Source of the DNA: Magicicada septendecula | Taxonomy: Eukaryota; Arthropoda; Insecta; Hemiptera; Cicadidae | Direction of reading: 5' to 3' | NCBI GenBank assembly: GCA_034769895.1 | Contig: CM068372.1 | Span: 238,538,343-238,602,342, forward strand | DNA: 64,000 bases | Shown: piece by piece, positions 1 through 13,250 of the stretch | How the letters are laid out: every line of letters begins with the position of its first letter | How positions within the stretch are numbered: position 1 is the stretch's first letter | Made by a program: the position numbers and the translations under genes | Notes under the pieces: model-generated | The model's input: only the letters and a program-made list of their open reading frames with translations | Told to the model about the DNA's origin: nothing | Database searches by the model: none

Positions 1-5
1 GCAGT

Positions 6-75
6 ATGACATCGACGCTGGTTGCAGCTGTATCCGTCGCGATCCTCGCTTTCCTCGGCTTCGCCGTATACCCAG
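6..75 (+). CDS. Possible first coding exon: signal-peptide-like N-terminus, then splice donor
   Basis: An ATG at 6 opens 23 codons plus one base. The translation has a short polar start (MTST), then a hydrophobic run rich in V, A, L, I and F (VAAVSVAILAFLGFAV), as in a secretory signal peptide. At 75/76 the frame meets CAG|GTACGT, a near-consensus splice donor. The 70 bases are far more GC-rich than the surrounding DNA. The family cannot be named from this fragment. The frame stays open upstream of the ATG to the window edge, so the true start could lie further left. No downstream exon in the matching phase (two bases completing the codon) was recognised, which suggests a very long intron. 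Seen: ORF, hydrophobicity, donor. Inferred: secreted or membrane protein of the host. Confidence 0.5.
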
Positions 76-2289
76 GTACGTTTGAGTGCGCTCCTGCGCG
101 CGCGCGTGTGTGTAGTACAAACATGCAACAGACTGTCTGTATGCAACCTGCTGTACTGACATACTCAACATATTAGTGTGTATATGTCCGTAATTGTAAT
201 AAATTTATGTACATTCATACGTACAGTCTCTGTCTCTGTCTGTCTGCCTTCACACACACACACACACACACATGAACGTACAAGAATAACTAATTGTCGA
301 GCAAGCATTAATTTACCTTCTCAAGATACTGTATTGCACTAGGTACGTAAGGATGATTATACTATATACACTCCCAGTCTGAAAGTCTCTGTCTTCTCCC
401 CTTCTCCACATCTCTTTAACGTAATTTTAAGTAAAATTCATATTTAAAGTTAGTCTTAAAAATGTTTTAACCTCAAAAGCATCAGTGGATTAGAAGCTAT
501 AATTTCAACATTTGTAAGTTAAAATAGTTGAAGTTAATTAACCCAATACATTTAGCCCTGTAATTCCCTCCTTCTTGAGTGCGCGCGCGTGTGTGATTGT
601 ATTTATTACATACTCGTATATAATTTTATTTATATATGTTTTCAACACGCAGTAACTAACGTTTGTACTTACATATTTACATTTCGTTAGAACATTATCT
701 AATATTAACATAGCTTTTTTTATGTTCATAATAATAATAATAAAAAAAAGCATTCTGTATAGAGTTTGTCCTTCTATACGTGTATTTTAAAAATAAATTT
801 ACTAACACTGTTTAACAAAAGCATATATTCTTTTGATGGTATTAGTCCTACATCAGTAGTTCAAACTATCATAATCTGAAATCTGTTTTAAAAAGTTATT
901 ATTTGCAGACTGAATTATTTCACGAAACTGTTCGTCTGTTAAAAAAAAAAAAAAGTATATTCATTTAAGATTCATTTCATTAAATGTATTATTTTATTTA
1001 ACAAAAATAATTAATATTTACAATTTTAACAATGTTAGTTTTGGTATTTATTATTTAATCAATGCACGTTTGTGTTTACATATTTCTAAAATTGTTCAGT
1101 GGTTTATTTTCTGGCTTAATAAACTTATAGCTTATAAATTAAACACACACACACAGAAGACAGTATGAAACACACACATATGAAACTATAGGCATTACTG
1201 TGGATGGATAATACTCATTAGTGCCAATTTTATCTTTCATTCTGTAAATACCATGTCAGAAACACCTGGACGCGGACACGCGCACTTGTACTCCGTCCAC
1301 GACGGTCCAACACTTAATTCAGTTGTAAAACTTACTTATTGACACAGACAGAAGGAGGCTGTTATTATTACTCACCGTTTCTTCACTGGTATTTTTTACA
1401 GCCGTATATGTGTATATTTTATGTATATTTATATGTATATATATGTGTGTGTGTGTGTTTATGTATGTATAATGTGTAAATACTGCGTAAATACGTAAAT
1501 ATTAAAAAATAAATGTTCATTTTTTTTTTTAATTTGTTCTATTCGTATTAAATTTGTCAGCCTATTCCATATAAATTTCTTGTAATACGTTCAACAGGCA
1601 TATTATGGAATATATTCCTGTCCATACAACGGGGTCTCTGATGCAAGAATATTATCTCGTGTATTTGTTAAATACATTCCACAATGAAGTGACGAGTAAA
1701 TTTTTTCAGGGTTGGGGGGGGGAGGATCAATAGAATCGAGTCCCCCAAGACTCTGTAAGGATCGTTTTCTCCTTACGGTCTCGGACGAAAATATTATCAT
1801 GGTTACAAAGCGTAATACAATATATTTGTGTATTTTGGAACATATTCTACAAACTCCTATAGCCTACAATCTTTAAAATAACTTCCTTAAAAGAAACCTA
1901 TGTTTGCACAGTTACGAGCTTCAACTAATCGACAATCCGCAATCGTATTACTGAAATCGTGTTCACTTTGAACCTATTTTCCTGCTTTATAAATCATTAA
2001 TAAATTCTCATCACTTATAATGGTTTGTAAAGTGATAATGCTGATCTTAGTTTAGTAGGTACTTATTGACCTTTCACATGATTATCGATGGACCTCCAGT
2101 AATGAACCGTTAAGAGATATCTGTATTTTAAGAGAAACGTGAGAGATATTGCAGTTTGGTTTCCTTTGTTTATATACGAGTATAATGGTTATTTAAATAA
2201 GATTGCTGGCCTGAAGTATTTTATATGCGTGTAAAAGTTAATCTTAAAATTTTAGTCTACATTTGTATAGAAAAATGTTTCGAATGTAA
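76..2289. other. Non-coding AT-rich stretch, probable intron
   Basis: No gene or recognisable element was seen. It holds short GT, CA and (ATA) runs near 110, 252-272, 1144-1156 and 1440-1457 and several poly(A) or poly(T) tracts. Short ORFs here have no family resemblance. Confidence 0.5.
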
Positions 2290-2975
2290 CATCCCAGACA
2301 CAACATAGGAATCAAAATAAGTTTATTGACAGCTCAGATATTACATTCTGATAATGAACACAACTCTATAGGTTATTCCACGCCACACTGTAACAGATCT
2401 CCCCCACCAAAAGGATGTTCTTCTTGCACACAACACTTATAAGACATTTCAGTAGAACGTATCAATACTCGAATCCTCCCAGCTGAATGATTAAGTGTAA
2501 ATTCTGATTCATCTGTGAAAAGACAGCCAGCCCAATTGTGGTTGGTCCACTGAATTATGTTGTCCCAACACCCTCCTGGCTAGACGACGCTTCCGCATGA
2601 GTGCTGGACATTTTGCATACTTTTTCAGCGATACGATAGCTTCATGAAACCTTCTACGGATGATCTGTGAAGAAACGTCGGTTGAAACATAAAGAACGTG
2701 AATGAGGATTGTTACATCTGTGTCCTTTTTTGGGCCCAAACCACGAATAAATCGATTCCGTGCTTGATTAGTTATTTTTCGACTGTCCCAAGGTGTGTGA
2801 AACGGATGAGCCATTACATTTTTATTTTAATTAGTCTAGAAATCGCTAACTGGCTTACGTTAAGTTTCCTTGTTACTTCAACCCGAGTCTCTCCTTCGCC
2901 GTACAAAACGGTAGCAAGAGAAAGTTCCCCTTAACTCAGCTTGAGCAGTGCCGTTATTTCAGCACTTTACAAATA
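2290..2975 (-). mobile_element. Tc1-like DNA transposon relic (transposase 5' half)
   Basis: On the minus strand, reading from about 2930 down, is an N-terminal helix-turn-helix-like segment (VTRKLNVSQLAISRLIK). A middle part (2814-2509) follows with the Tc1 spacing of a second DNA-binding domain, then the hallmark LFTDESEF at about 2520-2490. That motif carries the first catalytic Asp of the DD34E triad. A later piece in another frame reads SVTVWRGIT, also a conserved Tc1 stretch, so at least one frameshift lies between them. Several stops follow and the reading is lost by about 2290, before the second catalytic Asp and the Glu. The transposase is therefore truncated and dead. Terminal inverted repeats were not found. 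Assignment rests on motif recognition from memory. Confidence 0.7.
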
Positions 2976-3808
2976 CGAGTGCTTAAAAACATTTAAGAGT
3001 AATGTGTTATCTGTCAAACGTGATTTCCAAAAAGAAAACTACAACTGAAATAAAAAAAAGAACAGTGAAAACTGAAACCACAATACGTAGGTTTATTGTA
3101 AACTAAGAGTTCATTAACGTGTAACAATTACTATTTTTAAATACTGCTAACTCGTGTAGTCAGCTGTTACGCATGGCGTAATGAATTAAACTACTATATA
3201 ACTGATACGATTCAACTGTGTGCTGTGCGTTGAAGCGTTGAAACGAACTAAAAACAAAATATTCACTTCAACTGCCGAACAGTTACGTATGTTTAGGTTA
3301 AGCTGGTTAAAATCATTTTACAGATTTCACTAAATCACACTTTGTTTTAGTGAAGAAATAATTGATAATTAATTATAATTTATAATTATTGGATTATTAA
3401 TTAAAAATTAAATAATTAACAAGTTTACATGTCAAGCAATTAATAAGGTACTGTGAATCTTTTACACGTAGTTTTCCATTTAATTGTACTAAGTGTGTTT
3501 TCCAAGTCGTAAGCTGATTTTGTTCTTTGTATCCTCGCGGTCATACCGTAACGCAAAATTTTCCACTGTCTTATAATTCAATCAGTAACTCCGGCAATTA
3601 TTAAGCTCTCAAATAACACGGTATTTCGTTTTTGTGTCTACAAGTGTTATTAGTGAAATATAATAATAATAATACTAATATTAATACTACTACTACTAAT
3701 AATAAAATCTTAATTCCCATTATTAAAATTTACACTGTTTGTTATATTCACATCATTACTGTACCTGTTCACCAGATACTGTGAGCAGTGAGCAAGGTTT
3801 ATTAAGTA
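2976..3808. other. AT-rich spacer, nothing recognised
   Basis: No coding or repeat signature was seen apart from (ATA/ATT) runs at about 3358-3420 and 3655-3705. Confidence 0.5.
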
Positions 3809-4903
3809 CTAGCTGTTACCCGCGGCTTCGCAAGCGAATATTTCACTTTTAATAAGTATTTTAATATAATTTTTATTGTCTATGTCTACATGGCTGTCTG
3901 TCAGGTCGTATAACAATTTTGTACTTATTAGTCAAATTCTCTCCAAAGCTGTTTCCAACAATTGTACTATTTTAACTTGTACTAAATTATTATTTTGGTG
4001 CAACAGCCTTTGGATATTTAAAAGTACCCGTTTATAAAGCCTTTGGAGGTATTTATAAAGTACTTGTTAAATCAAAAACGCTAAATTCTTTATTTTAAGT
4101 GTTACCGTGTTAGAAGCATTGTAGCATTGTTTTAAACGTTATGTTTTCCTCAACCATGGCTTTTATTTATTTCAGCAGTAAGCAAAAAAACAAAAACCGT
4201 TGTCACCTAACCTCACAAATGAAAACAACACGTATTTTCGCTTACTTCTTCTTTTCCACACCGTAATATATCGATACAATCGCGTATTATATAAAACATC
4301 GAAAATGTACTGCAGGAATGGATAAATGTACATTTCCGATGCCGCTAAATAGCTTTTGTTTATTTACTTGTTACTATGGTAATTAACTCTTGTCTCCATG
4401 GTGTTTTGACATCTTTAGTAGTAGTATTTAATATATTTTATTACTTATGCATTGCATCATCAGAAATACGTATAAACATAAATTTTATAATCGTTTAAGA
4501 CAATTACAAAATATATAGACGTATCTGTATACAAAATTACAAAATGTATCGATACAATCGCATACTAAAAACATTAAAAACGGCATGAACGGATAAAGTT
4601 GCACTTTATCGGAACGGCAGTTCCGATGCAGCTGAATATATCATTTGTTTATTTACTTGTTACTATGGTAATTAATTCTGGTCTCCATGGTGCTGTTGAC
4701 ATGTTTATACGCGTCAACGAAAACGTATAATTAAAAGGGCCCAAATCGTGTGAACGGGGAAAAATATCAAATTCCAAGTTAGACAGTATTTTTTGCCTCG
4801 TGTTATTGGTTTCCTGTGCAAAATTTGGTGGCAATCGGTGTAACGGTGTGGGTTTGTATTCAGTACCTATAAATCTTCAGACTTTGAGTTTTATATATAT
4901 AGA
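3809..4903 (-). mobile_element. Non-autonomous Helitron with both termini
   Basis: Read on the minus strand, the element starts at 4903 with TCTATATATATAAAA, a typical Helitron 5' TC end. It finishes at 3809 with GCGGGTAACAGCTAG, a 3' CTAG end preceded by a GC-rich segment (GCGAAGCCGCGG) able to form a short hairpin. The base outside the 5' end is A and the base outside the 3' end is T, giving the classic A|TC...CTAG|T insertion with no target duplication. Length is about 1.1 kb. No Rep or helicase domain is present. An internal motif (ccgatgccgctaaata, then a stretch ending ctatggtaattaa) occurs twice, near 4338 and 4626, and recurs in the helicase-bearing fragment at 24.1-24.4 kb, so both belong to one family. 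Confidence 0.8.
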
Positions 4904-5619
4904 TTATTAGTATTACTATTCAATATTAATTATTGTATTCCTATTTTATATAATATTTTAATTATGTTATTATTTGCATTGAAGTAAATATTTTAATTAT
5001 TTGACGACTTCGTTTAAATTATTTTATTTTCTCAGATGTTAGGAAATGTGATTAATGAAAATGTAATTTGACTATCCATTACATATCCTTCTGTCCTGGA
5101 ACATTTAATTGTTCAAGAGAAAAAAGTAGAGAAAAAATAGGCTACGTGAAACGCCTTCATCCTGCAGAGATTATTATGAAAATATTATCACTATAAACGG
5201 TTCTTCATAAAACAGAAAATATTATTGAAACTATAAAATATTCAAAATCAGTTATGAAAAATTACGCAAATTACAGAAGTCATGAAAATTAAACAGGGTC
5301 TTACATGAAACGTTCGTATTACATAGTGCTTTACATAATTTAGAACTAACTTTATTTGATAATATAATCGATCGAGACCAGAAGGTGTAACAACGAACGT
5401 TGTGTTGGTAGGGGGGAGAGGGAAGAGTGTTGTATGGAATACAGGCGTAAGCCTATTACGTAAATTAGATCTGCCCTGGACAAACTGTTACAACCTGTCC
5501 TGTTCCTATGTATTTTATGACTATCGATATTTTAAACTGTCAATTGTGAATATCTCTACTAGCAGCTACGTTTAGCAGAATTGTATTACCGACCGCACAA
5601 ATTGATACGACAGGCTACA

Positions 5620-5620
<1 letters not shown>

Positions 5621-5662
<42 letters not shown>
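5621..5662. repeat. (GT)n microsatellite
   Basis: About 42 bp of pure GT repeat. Confidence 0.95.
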
Positions 5663-5664
<2 letters not shown>

Positions 5665-6120
5665 GCTCTGAACAGTAAAAGGCTTTTTAATTTGAAAACA
5701 AGCAATATATATGTGCCATATATATAAAATTGTCCGATCTCTCGATAGGAAGTTAGAAAACTTTGCATAAATATTTTTAAAACACAGTACATAATTAAAA
5801 TAATAATATAATAAAATTTATCAAGTTTACTTGAAAAGCACAATCAAAATATGTGCTGTGAATAAGAAAACTGTGGAGCGTTGTACTATAATTTTTCTTT
5901 TCATAATAGTATAGTTTTTAACTTTTAAATTTATGAAGAAATCATATTAACTTTTTAAATTGTCAATAAATAATATTAAAAATGTATTTGAATAATCAGG
6001 AAGAAATAACTTTTTAAATATAGCCTTTAGTAATTATTTTGTTGTCATTTTATTTATTTAGTAGACATCATTGTGGTAACTGGTATTTTCTGATTTGTGA
6101 TCATTGTTATTAAATCCAAG

Positions 6121-6121
6121 T

Positions 6122-6167
<46 letters not shown>

Positions 6168-6186
6168 ACACACACAGACACACACA
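6121..6186. repeat. (CA)n microsatellite
   Basis: About 65 bp of CA repeat with GACA interruptions near its right end. Confidence 0.95.
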
Positions 6187-6611
6187 TACTAATTTTATTA
6201 ATTTGAGATAAAAATTTTACATTATTCACAAATAATATTACAAATCATATTCAATTGATTTGAAAGATTTTGACCTCTGATACGTCCTCCGTCAGAGCCT
6301 GTATGTTGTACAAGTATACTAAGTCTGATAGTCAGTATACTAAGTAAGACTAAGTTTCTACACAAACAAAGCAGAAATGTTGTGGTATTATTTACCATTT
6401 CCAAAACAATTTCAATACATGTAATTTTGTGTTATTATAACACAAATTACAGTGTATCCTTAAAACCTTTACTTCATGAACCTACGATAGGCCTATTAAA
6501 TTAGTTGCCACCATTAAAAGGAACAGGTAGTGGACAATCCTGTCAGACTGCAGGTGTGTAATTTAATTGACATGCTGAAACAGTTAAGGTGAAAATAATA
6601 ATGGTAAACTA

Positions 6612-7516
6612 CGAAGGTCAATTGAAAAGTTTGCGGAGCGACATGTGTAGCTTAGCAGTAAAACTAAAATTTTTCGTATGGTGAAAGATTTGTATTTTAT
6701 GTGAACTCCTGTTAATTTCCAAATATATCTATCAATTTATTCATCGTTTAGAAACTGTTTAAAATTGACGTGAAAAACGGACAAAATCAACATCGTGGCG
6801 TGATTCTTTGTTAAAAATTGTTAAACGCCAACGGAAATTCAGAACGAAATTGTAAATGTGTCAGAAGATGCTGAGACTTCAAAACCAACGGTTTGTAAGT
6901 AGGCACTTGAGTTTAAACGTGGTCTTACGAGCATTGACGATGATACGAGCACTGGTCGCCCAAAAAATGCAACAACTTCAGATGCGGCAGCCATTTTACA
7001 CAACGCTTTTTCAGACCAAGTTCTTGAGTTAAAGTATGATGCACACGCTCATATGAGATGCCTATGATATCAGCAACGTCAGCCACTTGTCAATCTGCGG
7101 TCTTCCAACACTCTATGAAAATTGTTCAATAATGCAATTTTTGTTGCACTTTTTGGACGTCCACTGCTGGGGTCGTCTTAAGTGGTTGAACTACCACGTT
7201 TAAACTCGAATGTGCCCCATTTACCGTTGTTTCTGAAGACACAGCAACTCCTAACACATTTACAATTTCGTTTTGATTTTCCACTGGCGCCATTTTTAAC
7301 AGAGAATTCATCACTACACGATGTTTGATTTTGTGCATTTTAAAAACACGCATGACAGGAAAATTTCAAACAGATGATAAAAACTGAATAAATTGATAGA
7401 CATATCTGCAAATTAACAGGTGTTCACGCGAAATATACGTCCTGCAGCACACGAAAGATTTTAGTTCTACCACTGAGATATATATGTCTCTCCGCGAACT
7501 TTTCAACTGACCCTCG
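6612..7516. mobile_element. Mariner relic: two 5' halves head to head (fold-back)
   Basis: Both ends carry the same terminal repeat: CGAAGGTCAATTGAAAAGTT from the left and, read on the minus strand from 7516, CGAGGGTCAGTTGAAAAGTT. Each is flanked by TA (6610-6611 and 7517-7518), the expected target duplication. The match continues inward for hundreds of bases, so both arms are 5' halves of one mariner. The left arm (+) runs to about 6985 and retains LEFKRG and TGRPKNATT; the right arm (-) runs from 7516 to about 6985 and retains QNEIVNV, VADVADIIGISYERVHH and KKRCVKWLPH, familiar mariner N-terminal segments. Neither arm reaches the catalytic DDD region. Both contain stops and frameshifts. The element can only be non-autonomous. 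Confidence 0.75.
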
Positions 7517-7518
7517 TA

Positions 7519-9846
7519 ATACATACATAATTCATTGAAGAATTATTAATTATTATTAAATATTAATACGTAAAATTAAGAAATTAAGCTTAAAAATAAA
7601 ATAAAGTAAAATTATAAATATTCTAGTAATACACTTGTTTCTTGTTTAGATGTCTGTAACAAATCCGTCAGAAACATCTTTAAAATTCTTTTGTTAAACC
7701 AATGTGCTCTGAAACTACGAAACCAGAATATACGTCTGAAAAATCTGTTGCATTTTCTTTGTATAAACACAAATGTTCCCAGCTAACTGAAGTAAACCAC
7801 CACATTCACTCATTCGAAATTCATCATTCATCAAAAACTTAAACTGAAGTTATACTAGGCTTTCAGATTTCTATAGCAGTACTGCTTAAGGCTCTGACAG
7901 ATATTAGATATAATTGTCATCTACTACCACACTTGCACATACATACAAACATCATACTCTCACGTTTGTGTGCGGTAAGAAGAAAAAGAAGTAAGAAAGA
8001 AAAGAAAAAAACGACAAGAAGGAAAATAAAATTACAATTATCAGACATGTTTTAAGCTCAGCACATGTAATACCCAGAAAACCAAATAGCTTTAACATCT
8101 CTAATCAGATGATTAAAATTAAAGTTTACGGACTTCGCTGGGTAAAGCCTAAAACTTTGTCTATAATTTTTGTATCGTGCGTTGAGTTATGTATTTATTT
8201 TGAAATAATACACGACTGCTCAGTGTAGTAACAGCAAAGTTGTAGGTACGGTATTTAACATTCATAGTCGGTTTCCTATCTCACCCAACTCTGCAGAAGA
8301 CATGTAGTTAAACGGAATTCAATTGGCCGTCACCTGTGGGACTCCAATTTGCAGGCACCGTCTGATGCGAATCTACCTGGGTAAAAGTGTTGTTGAATAA
8401 AGAGTATATTTCGCGTCAATAGGTTCAAGTTTACAGAAATGTTACATAAAAATAGTTTACATAAATTGCTAAAATGTTAAGCCTTCATATGTTGCGGATG
8501 TTGCCGTAGATTCCATATCGAAACCCCCCGCGGCTGACTGCTATAAAAAGTAAGTATGTATAAACTTATATTATGTAATATATTGCCACAATTCTATAGT
8601 ATTTGTCTACATGGTACGCGGAGGAAAGGTTGCAACACAAAATTACAGCTAAATTAATAAATATTTGAACAAAATTGAAGAAAATTAGCTTTAATTGTTT
8701 TCTTTATTCTTATTCTCTACTCTCCTTCTTCAAAAGAAGACTGTTCGCCTCATGTCTTCCTGTTGCTTATGAAAACTCCGTAATGTTTCATCATTTCTCG
8801 TTTTTCTGTTTAATGAGGTTTAATGGTGGTGCCAAATTATATCTAAATACGAATTGAAAGATTTTTATCAGAATGAAACTATTTTGATACTGTATACTAT
8901 TTTGATACAAACTACACTCTTTACCCAAGTTGCTCAAAAGCCGCTTTTTTGTAAATATTTTGCCTATGTTCTGTACGAACATTATTTTCTTCTAGGATAA
9001 CAAACCACATATTTGTCAAAATTAATCACCCAATTATAATTTGTTTTTGCCAGGAAAAATAAAGGCGTACCGGTGTATGCAACATTCTGAAGTCATGTGT
9101 ACCACAACCTAACATCTAAACTTACCCGTATATAGTATATCCTCAACTTTCACCTAATGGTGCGCACAACGACGTTTTGTCTGGAATAGCTGGTCGTGTT
9201 TTAGATATCTTTTACAGAAAAAAAGTTTGGTTATGTTTGTCTTGTAGACTAATAACAACCAAACTGAAGCGAAAATATTTTTATTCCTGTGTATTATGTT
9301 CATAGAGAATCTTATGTTAACATTTTGGTGAGTAGTTTCAAATGACGTTTCAAATCATATTGTTAACTAAAATAGTTATTGCTTTCGCACTAAAGTAGAC
9401 TTGACGTAGGCTTTGATTTGCACAAGGCGAAGGTGTTTAATATGTCCGTGATTGCTTTCAGCCAACACTGGCGCTACCAAAAATATGAAACTGACGTAAG
9501 CTGCCTCTGTGACGGCTCTGCCGATGGTTCGATATTCCTGTAAGATATCGACGTAGTAAACCGATCTATTTAAACAAAGCTTTCAGCTGTGCGGAAGCAT
9601 TACGGAGATTGCGTGACACCTTGCTTTCTTCCTTAACCAACGTTTCGGCATTGTAAAAACCGAAAAAGAATATAATGGGAATTGTTCGCCCCGCTTATAA
9701 TATACCCTACAGATTTCAAACCATATAGTTTAATCACGTTTATTTCAATGAGTCAAATAACAAATATAAGAATTTAAATGACTACAGAGAAACGCCCAAA
9801 TAACTTATGAAAATACGATTACAATACAAAAATAAACGACAATTAT
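7519..9846. other. AT-rich spacer, nothing recognised
   Basis: No domain, repeat unit or RNA gene was recognised on either strand. The short ORFs at 8675-8982 are not supported by any motif. Confidence 0.5.
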
Positions 9847-9927
9847 AAATAGTCTTAGGTCTGTTACTAAGCAATTAAGTCCCACTAGAAATAGTCTTAG
9901 GTCTGTTACTAAGCAATTAAGTCCCAC
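9847..9927. repeat. Two-copy tandem duplication, 42-bp period
   Basis: The segment beginning aaatagtcttaggtctgtta and ending gtcccac is present twice in direct succession with no visible mismatch, suggesting a recent local duplication. Confidence 0.9.
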
Positions 9928-12870
9928 ATTTATAATTTAATCAAATACATTTTTTTAAATTGATAAAGTTGGTATATGGTATAAAACAATAATTTGTTTT
10001 AGCTGTTATTAAACTGACTATATTCTCAATGAAACTGAAGTCAATAAATACGAAGAACTTGCTACAACAGTAAAACACAGTGTGTATAAATGGATATGTG
10101 TCAATATGTAGTGAACGTTCATGTACATCTCGCTCATAATCTTCGTGGGTTTAATTAATCGTTATAAGAATACTCTAAAGATACGTTTTACTCTATCGTT
10201 GTCGGACATTTCCCGCATTATACGATGTTGTTTCCCCACTGGCTAAACAGACCGAGTGACACACCATCTAGCACGATCAGAATCGCTACCCATAACTGTT
10301 ACAAACAGGCCCATGCTTGCAAACAGCACATTAATCCCTTCTACTGCACATAAATCGACAACATGTTTATAGTAAAATAATTTTATACATGTTAAATGTT
10401 ACAGTAATCACGGCATACAATAATTATTTTGTTGCGATAATTATACAGTTTTATTTATAACGAATTTTACGAATTTGAGTCGGCTTTCTGGTGGCTCAAA
10501 AAATTAATTTTCATAGTTACACCACGACAGTCGTGTTTTCAGATATTTGGTAGGCTAGATAACCTGGCCGTAACGTATCGGGTATATGTTTTTTTAACTT
10601 TGAAATTATAATATCCTGGTATTTACCATCATGATACAATAAAGTCCATGTCATTGTAACTTGTAATTGTAACAAATAATAGAAATTGGAAACAAATTAG
10701 TAACGTCGAATGTTAAATTTAATAAATGGTATTATCGAGTCGAATCAAACCTTTAGTTACCTCTGGCTACCCTTAAGGTCGGTATCAAACGGGGTCGGTT
10801 GGGATCGCGCTACTTCCTTTCATTGCTATTAATTGGTATTATGGTTGCTTGCAACACTATTGGCAGGCTCTATCGTATCGTTACCTGCCACCGTGTCGTA
10901 GTCCAGCCAGCCGTGTTGTATTCGTGCACGTGACGCTTGAGCCACGTTGCTTTAACTATACGATCGTGACGTCGGATTAAAAATCGTGTTAATATTTAAT
11001 ACGTGATTCTCCAACTGTGCTCTGCTACTTCCGATTCTTCAGAGAAACCTTCAAATTTGTTTTTTTCTTTCTGTTCTTATATCCTCATACAAGATACACA
11101 TGTATTCTCACCGTTTCACTCATATACCCTTTACCACAAACACACGAAACCAGACGTATATATTTGTGTACTCTGGACACTCGATATAACAAACTTACAC
11201 ATTAAAACGGCCGGACAATTTAATTACCTGTTATCAGGGGCGTATTTACGGGAGGAGCGAACAGGTCCGGTCCGGTTGGGGGTCCCCCAGAGGGTTGAGA
11301 AACTTGACAAATTTTGTCAATCTCTTAATTTTTAGGCTGATTTATAATTTTTCAGCTGTGTACGCTAATATAGTAGTAACTCTTTTTAAAATATACAGGC
11401 AGGTTTATTACACAGAATTAGCGTATACGTTTGAAATATGAAATATAGCAGAATCAGTTTAGTCAACAAGTAAACAATGTTTCAATAACTCGGATTTTTA
11501 TTGTGTCATTACAGTTTACTTTAAAGGGACTGATTGCAGCCACTTAAAAGATAGTAATGTTGATTAGTCTTGTTTGTTCTTTTGTATAAAGTCGATCCGA
11601 CTCCGGCCCCCGGTAAAATAGATAGGTACCATGCCGGTGATCTGTGATTCATACGGGTATTATTCATTGCGCTATATTATGAAAATTGCCGACTTGTGTG
11701 GTGATTCACGTTTTAAAACCTTTACGCCATTGAGATCAATCGTATGTAAAGATCTATTTTTATTTTTAAATGTTTACCAGAAGGCAATCTGATATATTAA
11801 ACATCTATTACAATTGCTTCCTTGCACAATAGTAATTAAAATCAATTGGGTAGTAAAGACACCACATTTACACACAGTAAATCACGATTAACGCGGGTGT
11901 AGTTGCCTAACTCGAGTAGACTACACCGATTCAGTGAATTGTATGACTGTACTAATTAACGATGTCACAGTATTACCAGATCACATTACAGGGAACTAGC
12001 AGGGAAGCTTGTAAACTTAAGAAATAATTTAAACAAAATTTCATTACGTTAAGTATTTTAATAAATAGTATTTAACACATTTAAAGCTTTGTATTGCATT
12101 TCTGGGTAATAATGGTAAAAGTAAAGTAGTCAGACAATGTGACATATGAAGAGATTCTAAGAAGAGTGAACGAGAGGAAACCAATGCTGAATACAGTTTG
12201 CCATAGGGAAGCAAGGAGATCGGAAAGCACACCCTGAGAAGAAATTGCCTGCTCTATGATGTAAGCGAGGTAAAGTTGGAAGGGACCCCAGGGTTTGAAC
12301 GAAGAACAATTCAGCTGCTGAACCAGTCCCGATCTTATAAACGGGCACACTGGGGACGTGCCCAGGGGCGCAAAAGGCTGGGGATGGAACGTCTGTGCAA
12401 GAAAGAAAATCAGGGGAAATGACAAAACGTCCTTAACCTAAAAAATAAATAAAGATAAAAGAAGCGAGTGAACCGTATTTGTCTGTATTATTAGAATACA
12501 TTGACAATGTAGCAACGGAACGGGTATGGTACAAGTTGGATGCTGATTCCGAAAAAAAGTAACCACAGCAGAAGAACCTCTTGTGTAAGTCCTGCTAAGG
12601 ACGGGGTAAGCTACTCCAGTCAGAGTCGTATTTACGTATGTTTTGCCGTCTACAGGCTATACATGTTTTGCGCCTCCCGTCTGGTCCAATTTTACCCAAC
12701 CACCCATCCCCCTTTCATCCCCATTAATAAAACGTAAACACTTGAGAAAGGATTACTGAGAATTCGTTTTGTAAGATAGTGATTATGGCCAGATTTTACT
12801 TTTCATTCGCGTATCGTCCGTGTGGAGCTAATTCACAGTGAGCCTAGGGCGCTGTTGATGTCAAACGCCA
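9928..12870. other. Spacer with GC-rich patches; possible decayed hAT ends
   Basis: No gene is supported. GC-rich patches at 11236 (CAGGGGCGTATTTACGGG) and 12362 (CAGGGGCGCAAAAGG) begin with CAGGGGCG, as many hAT termini do, but no paired inverted end or 8-bp target duplication was found. The ORFs at 11003-11335 and 12044-12425 have no recognisable domain. Confidence 0.35.
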
Positions 12871-13002
12871 GCCTGTGCTGAATGATTTACAAGAGAAGAG
12901 GAATGTTGGGAACTCAAGGAGAAAACCAACGATAGTGCAAGATGAAAAACGAAATTCGTGGATAAAGATAAGGAGTGTTCCATCAGGCTTAACACTTAAT
13001 AA

Positions 13003-13021
13003 TAACAATAATAATAATAAC

Positions 13022-13073
<52 letters not shown>

Positions 13074-13074
13074 T
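13003..13074. repeat. (AAT)n tract
   Basis: About 70 bp of AAT units, the first ones interrupted by AAC. The preceding 130 bases (12875-13000) form an open frame of charged residues running into the tract. This could be the 3' end of a retroposed element with a simple-repeat tail, but no family is recognised. Confidence 0.85.
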
Positions 13075-13089
13075 GTAATTATGGTTATA

Positions 13090-13250
13090 TATTTTTGTAT
13101 GTGTCAGACGTTCTTTCTTCCTTTCTTTTGTGTGGTACTCTGTTTGAAGACATTTCTTGGGTAATGGTTTGTTTTCATCCTTCTCATATATCTATACCAT
13201 GCTAGTTCTTTCTCCTAAATTCTGTCTAACAGCTCCTTTACTACTTGTAA
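13090..13250 (-). mobile_element. Possible LINE C-terminal tail relic
   Basis: On the minus strand a reading near 13240-13100 resembles the tail that follows reverse transcriptase in many arthropod LINEs: KELAWYRYMRRMK, then a basic stretch ending in GRKN. In those LINEs the pattern is 'L.WYGH..RM ... GRP'. A stop precedes the matching part. The match is short and the rest of the element is not visible, so this is tentative. Confidence 0.35.

Larger units (their letters stand above)
4904..6609. other. AT-rich spacer with two microsatellites
   Basis: Contains (GT)n at 5621-5662 and (CA)n with a few GA interruptions at 6121-6186. The ORFs here derive from the microsatellites or are random. No gene was seen. 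Confidence 0.6.

Noticed and set aside
11236-12380. CAGGGGCG starts at 11236 and 12362 as hAT ends
   Set aside because: They lie in the same orientation, no inverted partner or 8-bp duplication was found, and no transposase remnant was recognised.
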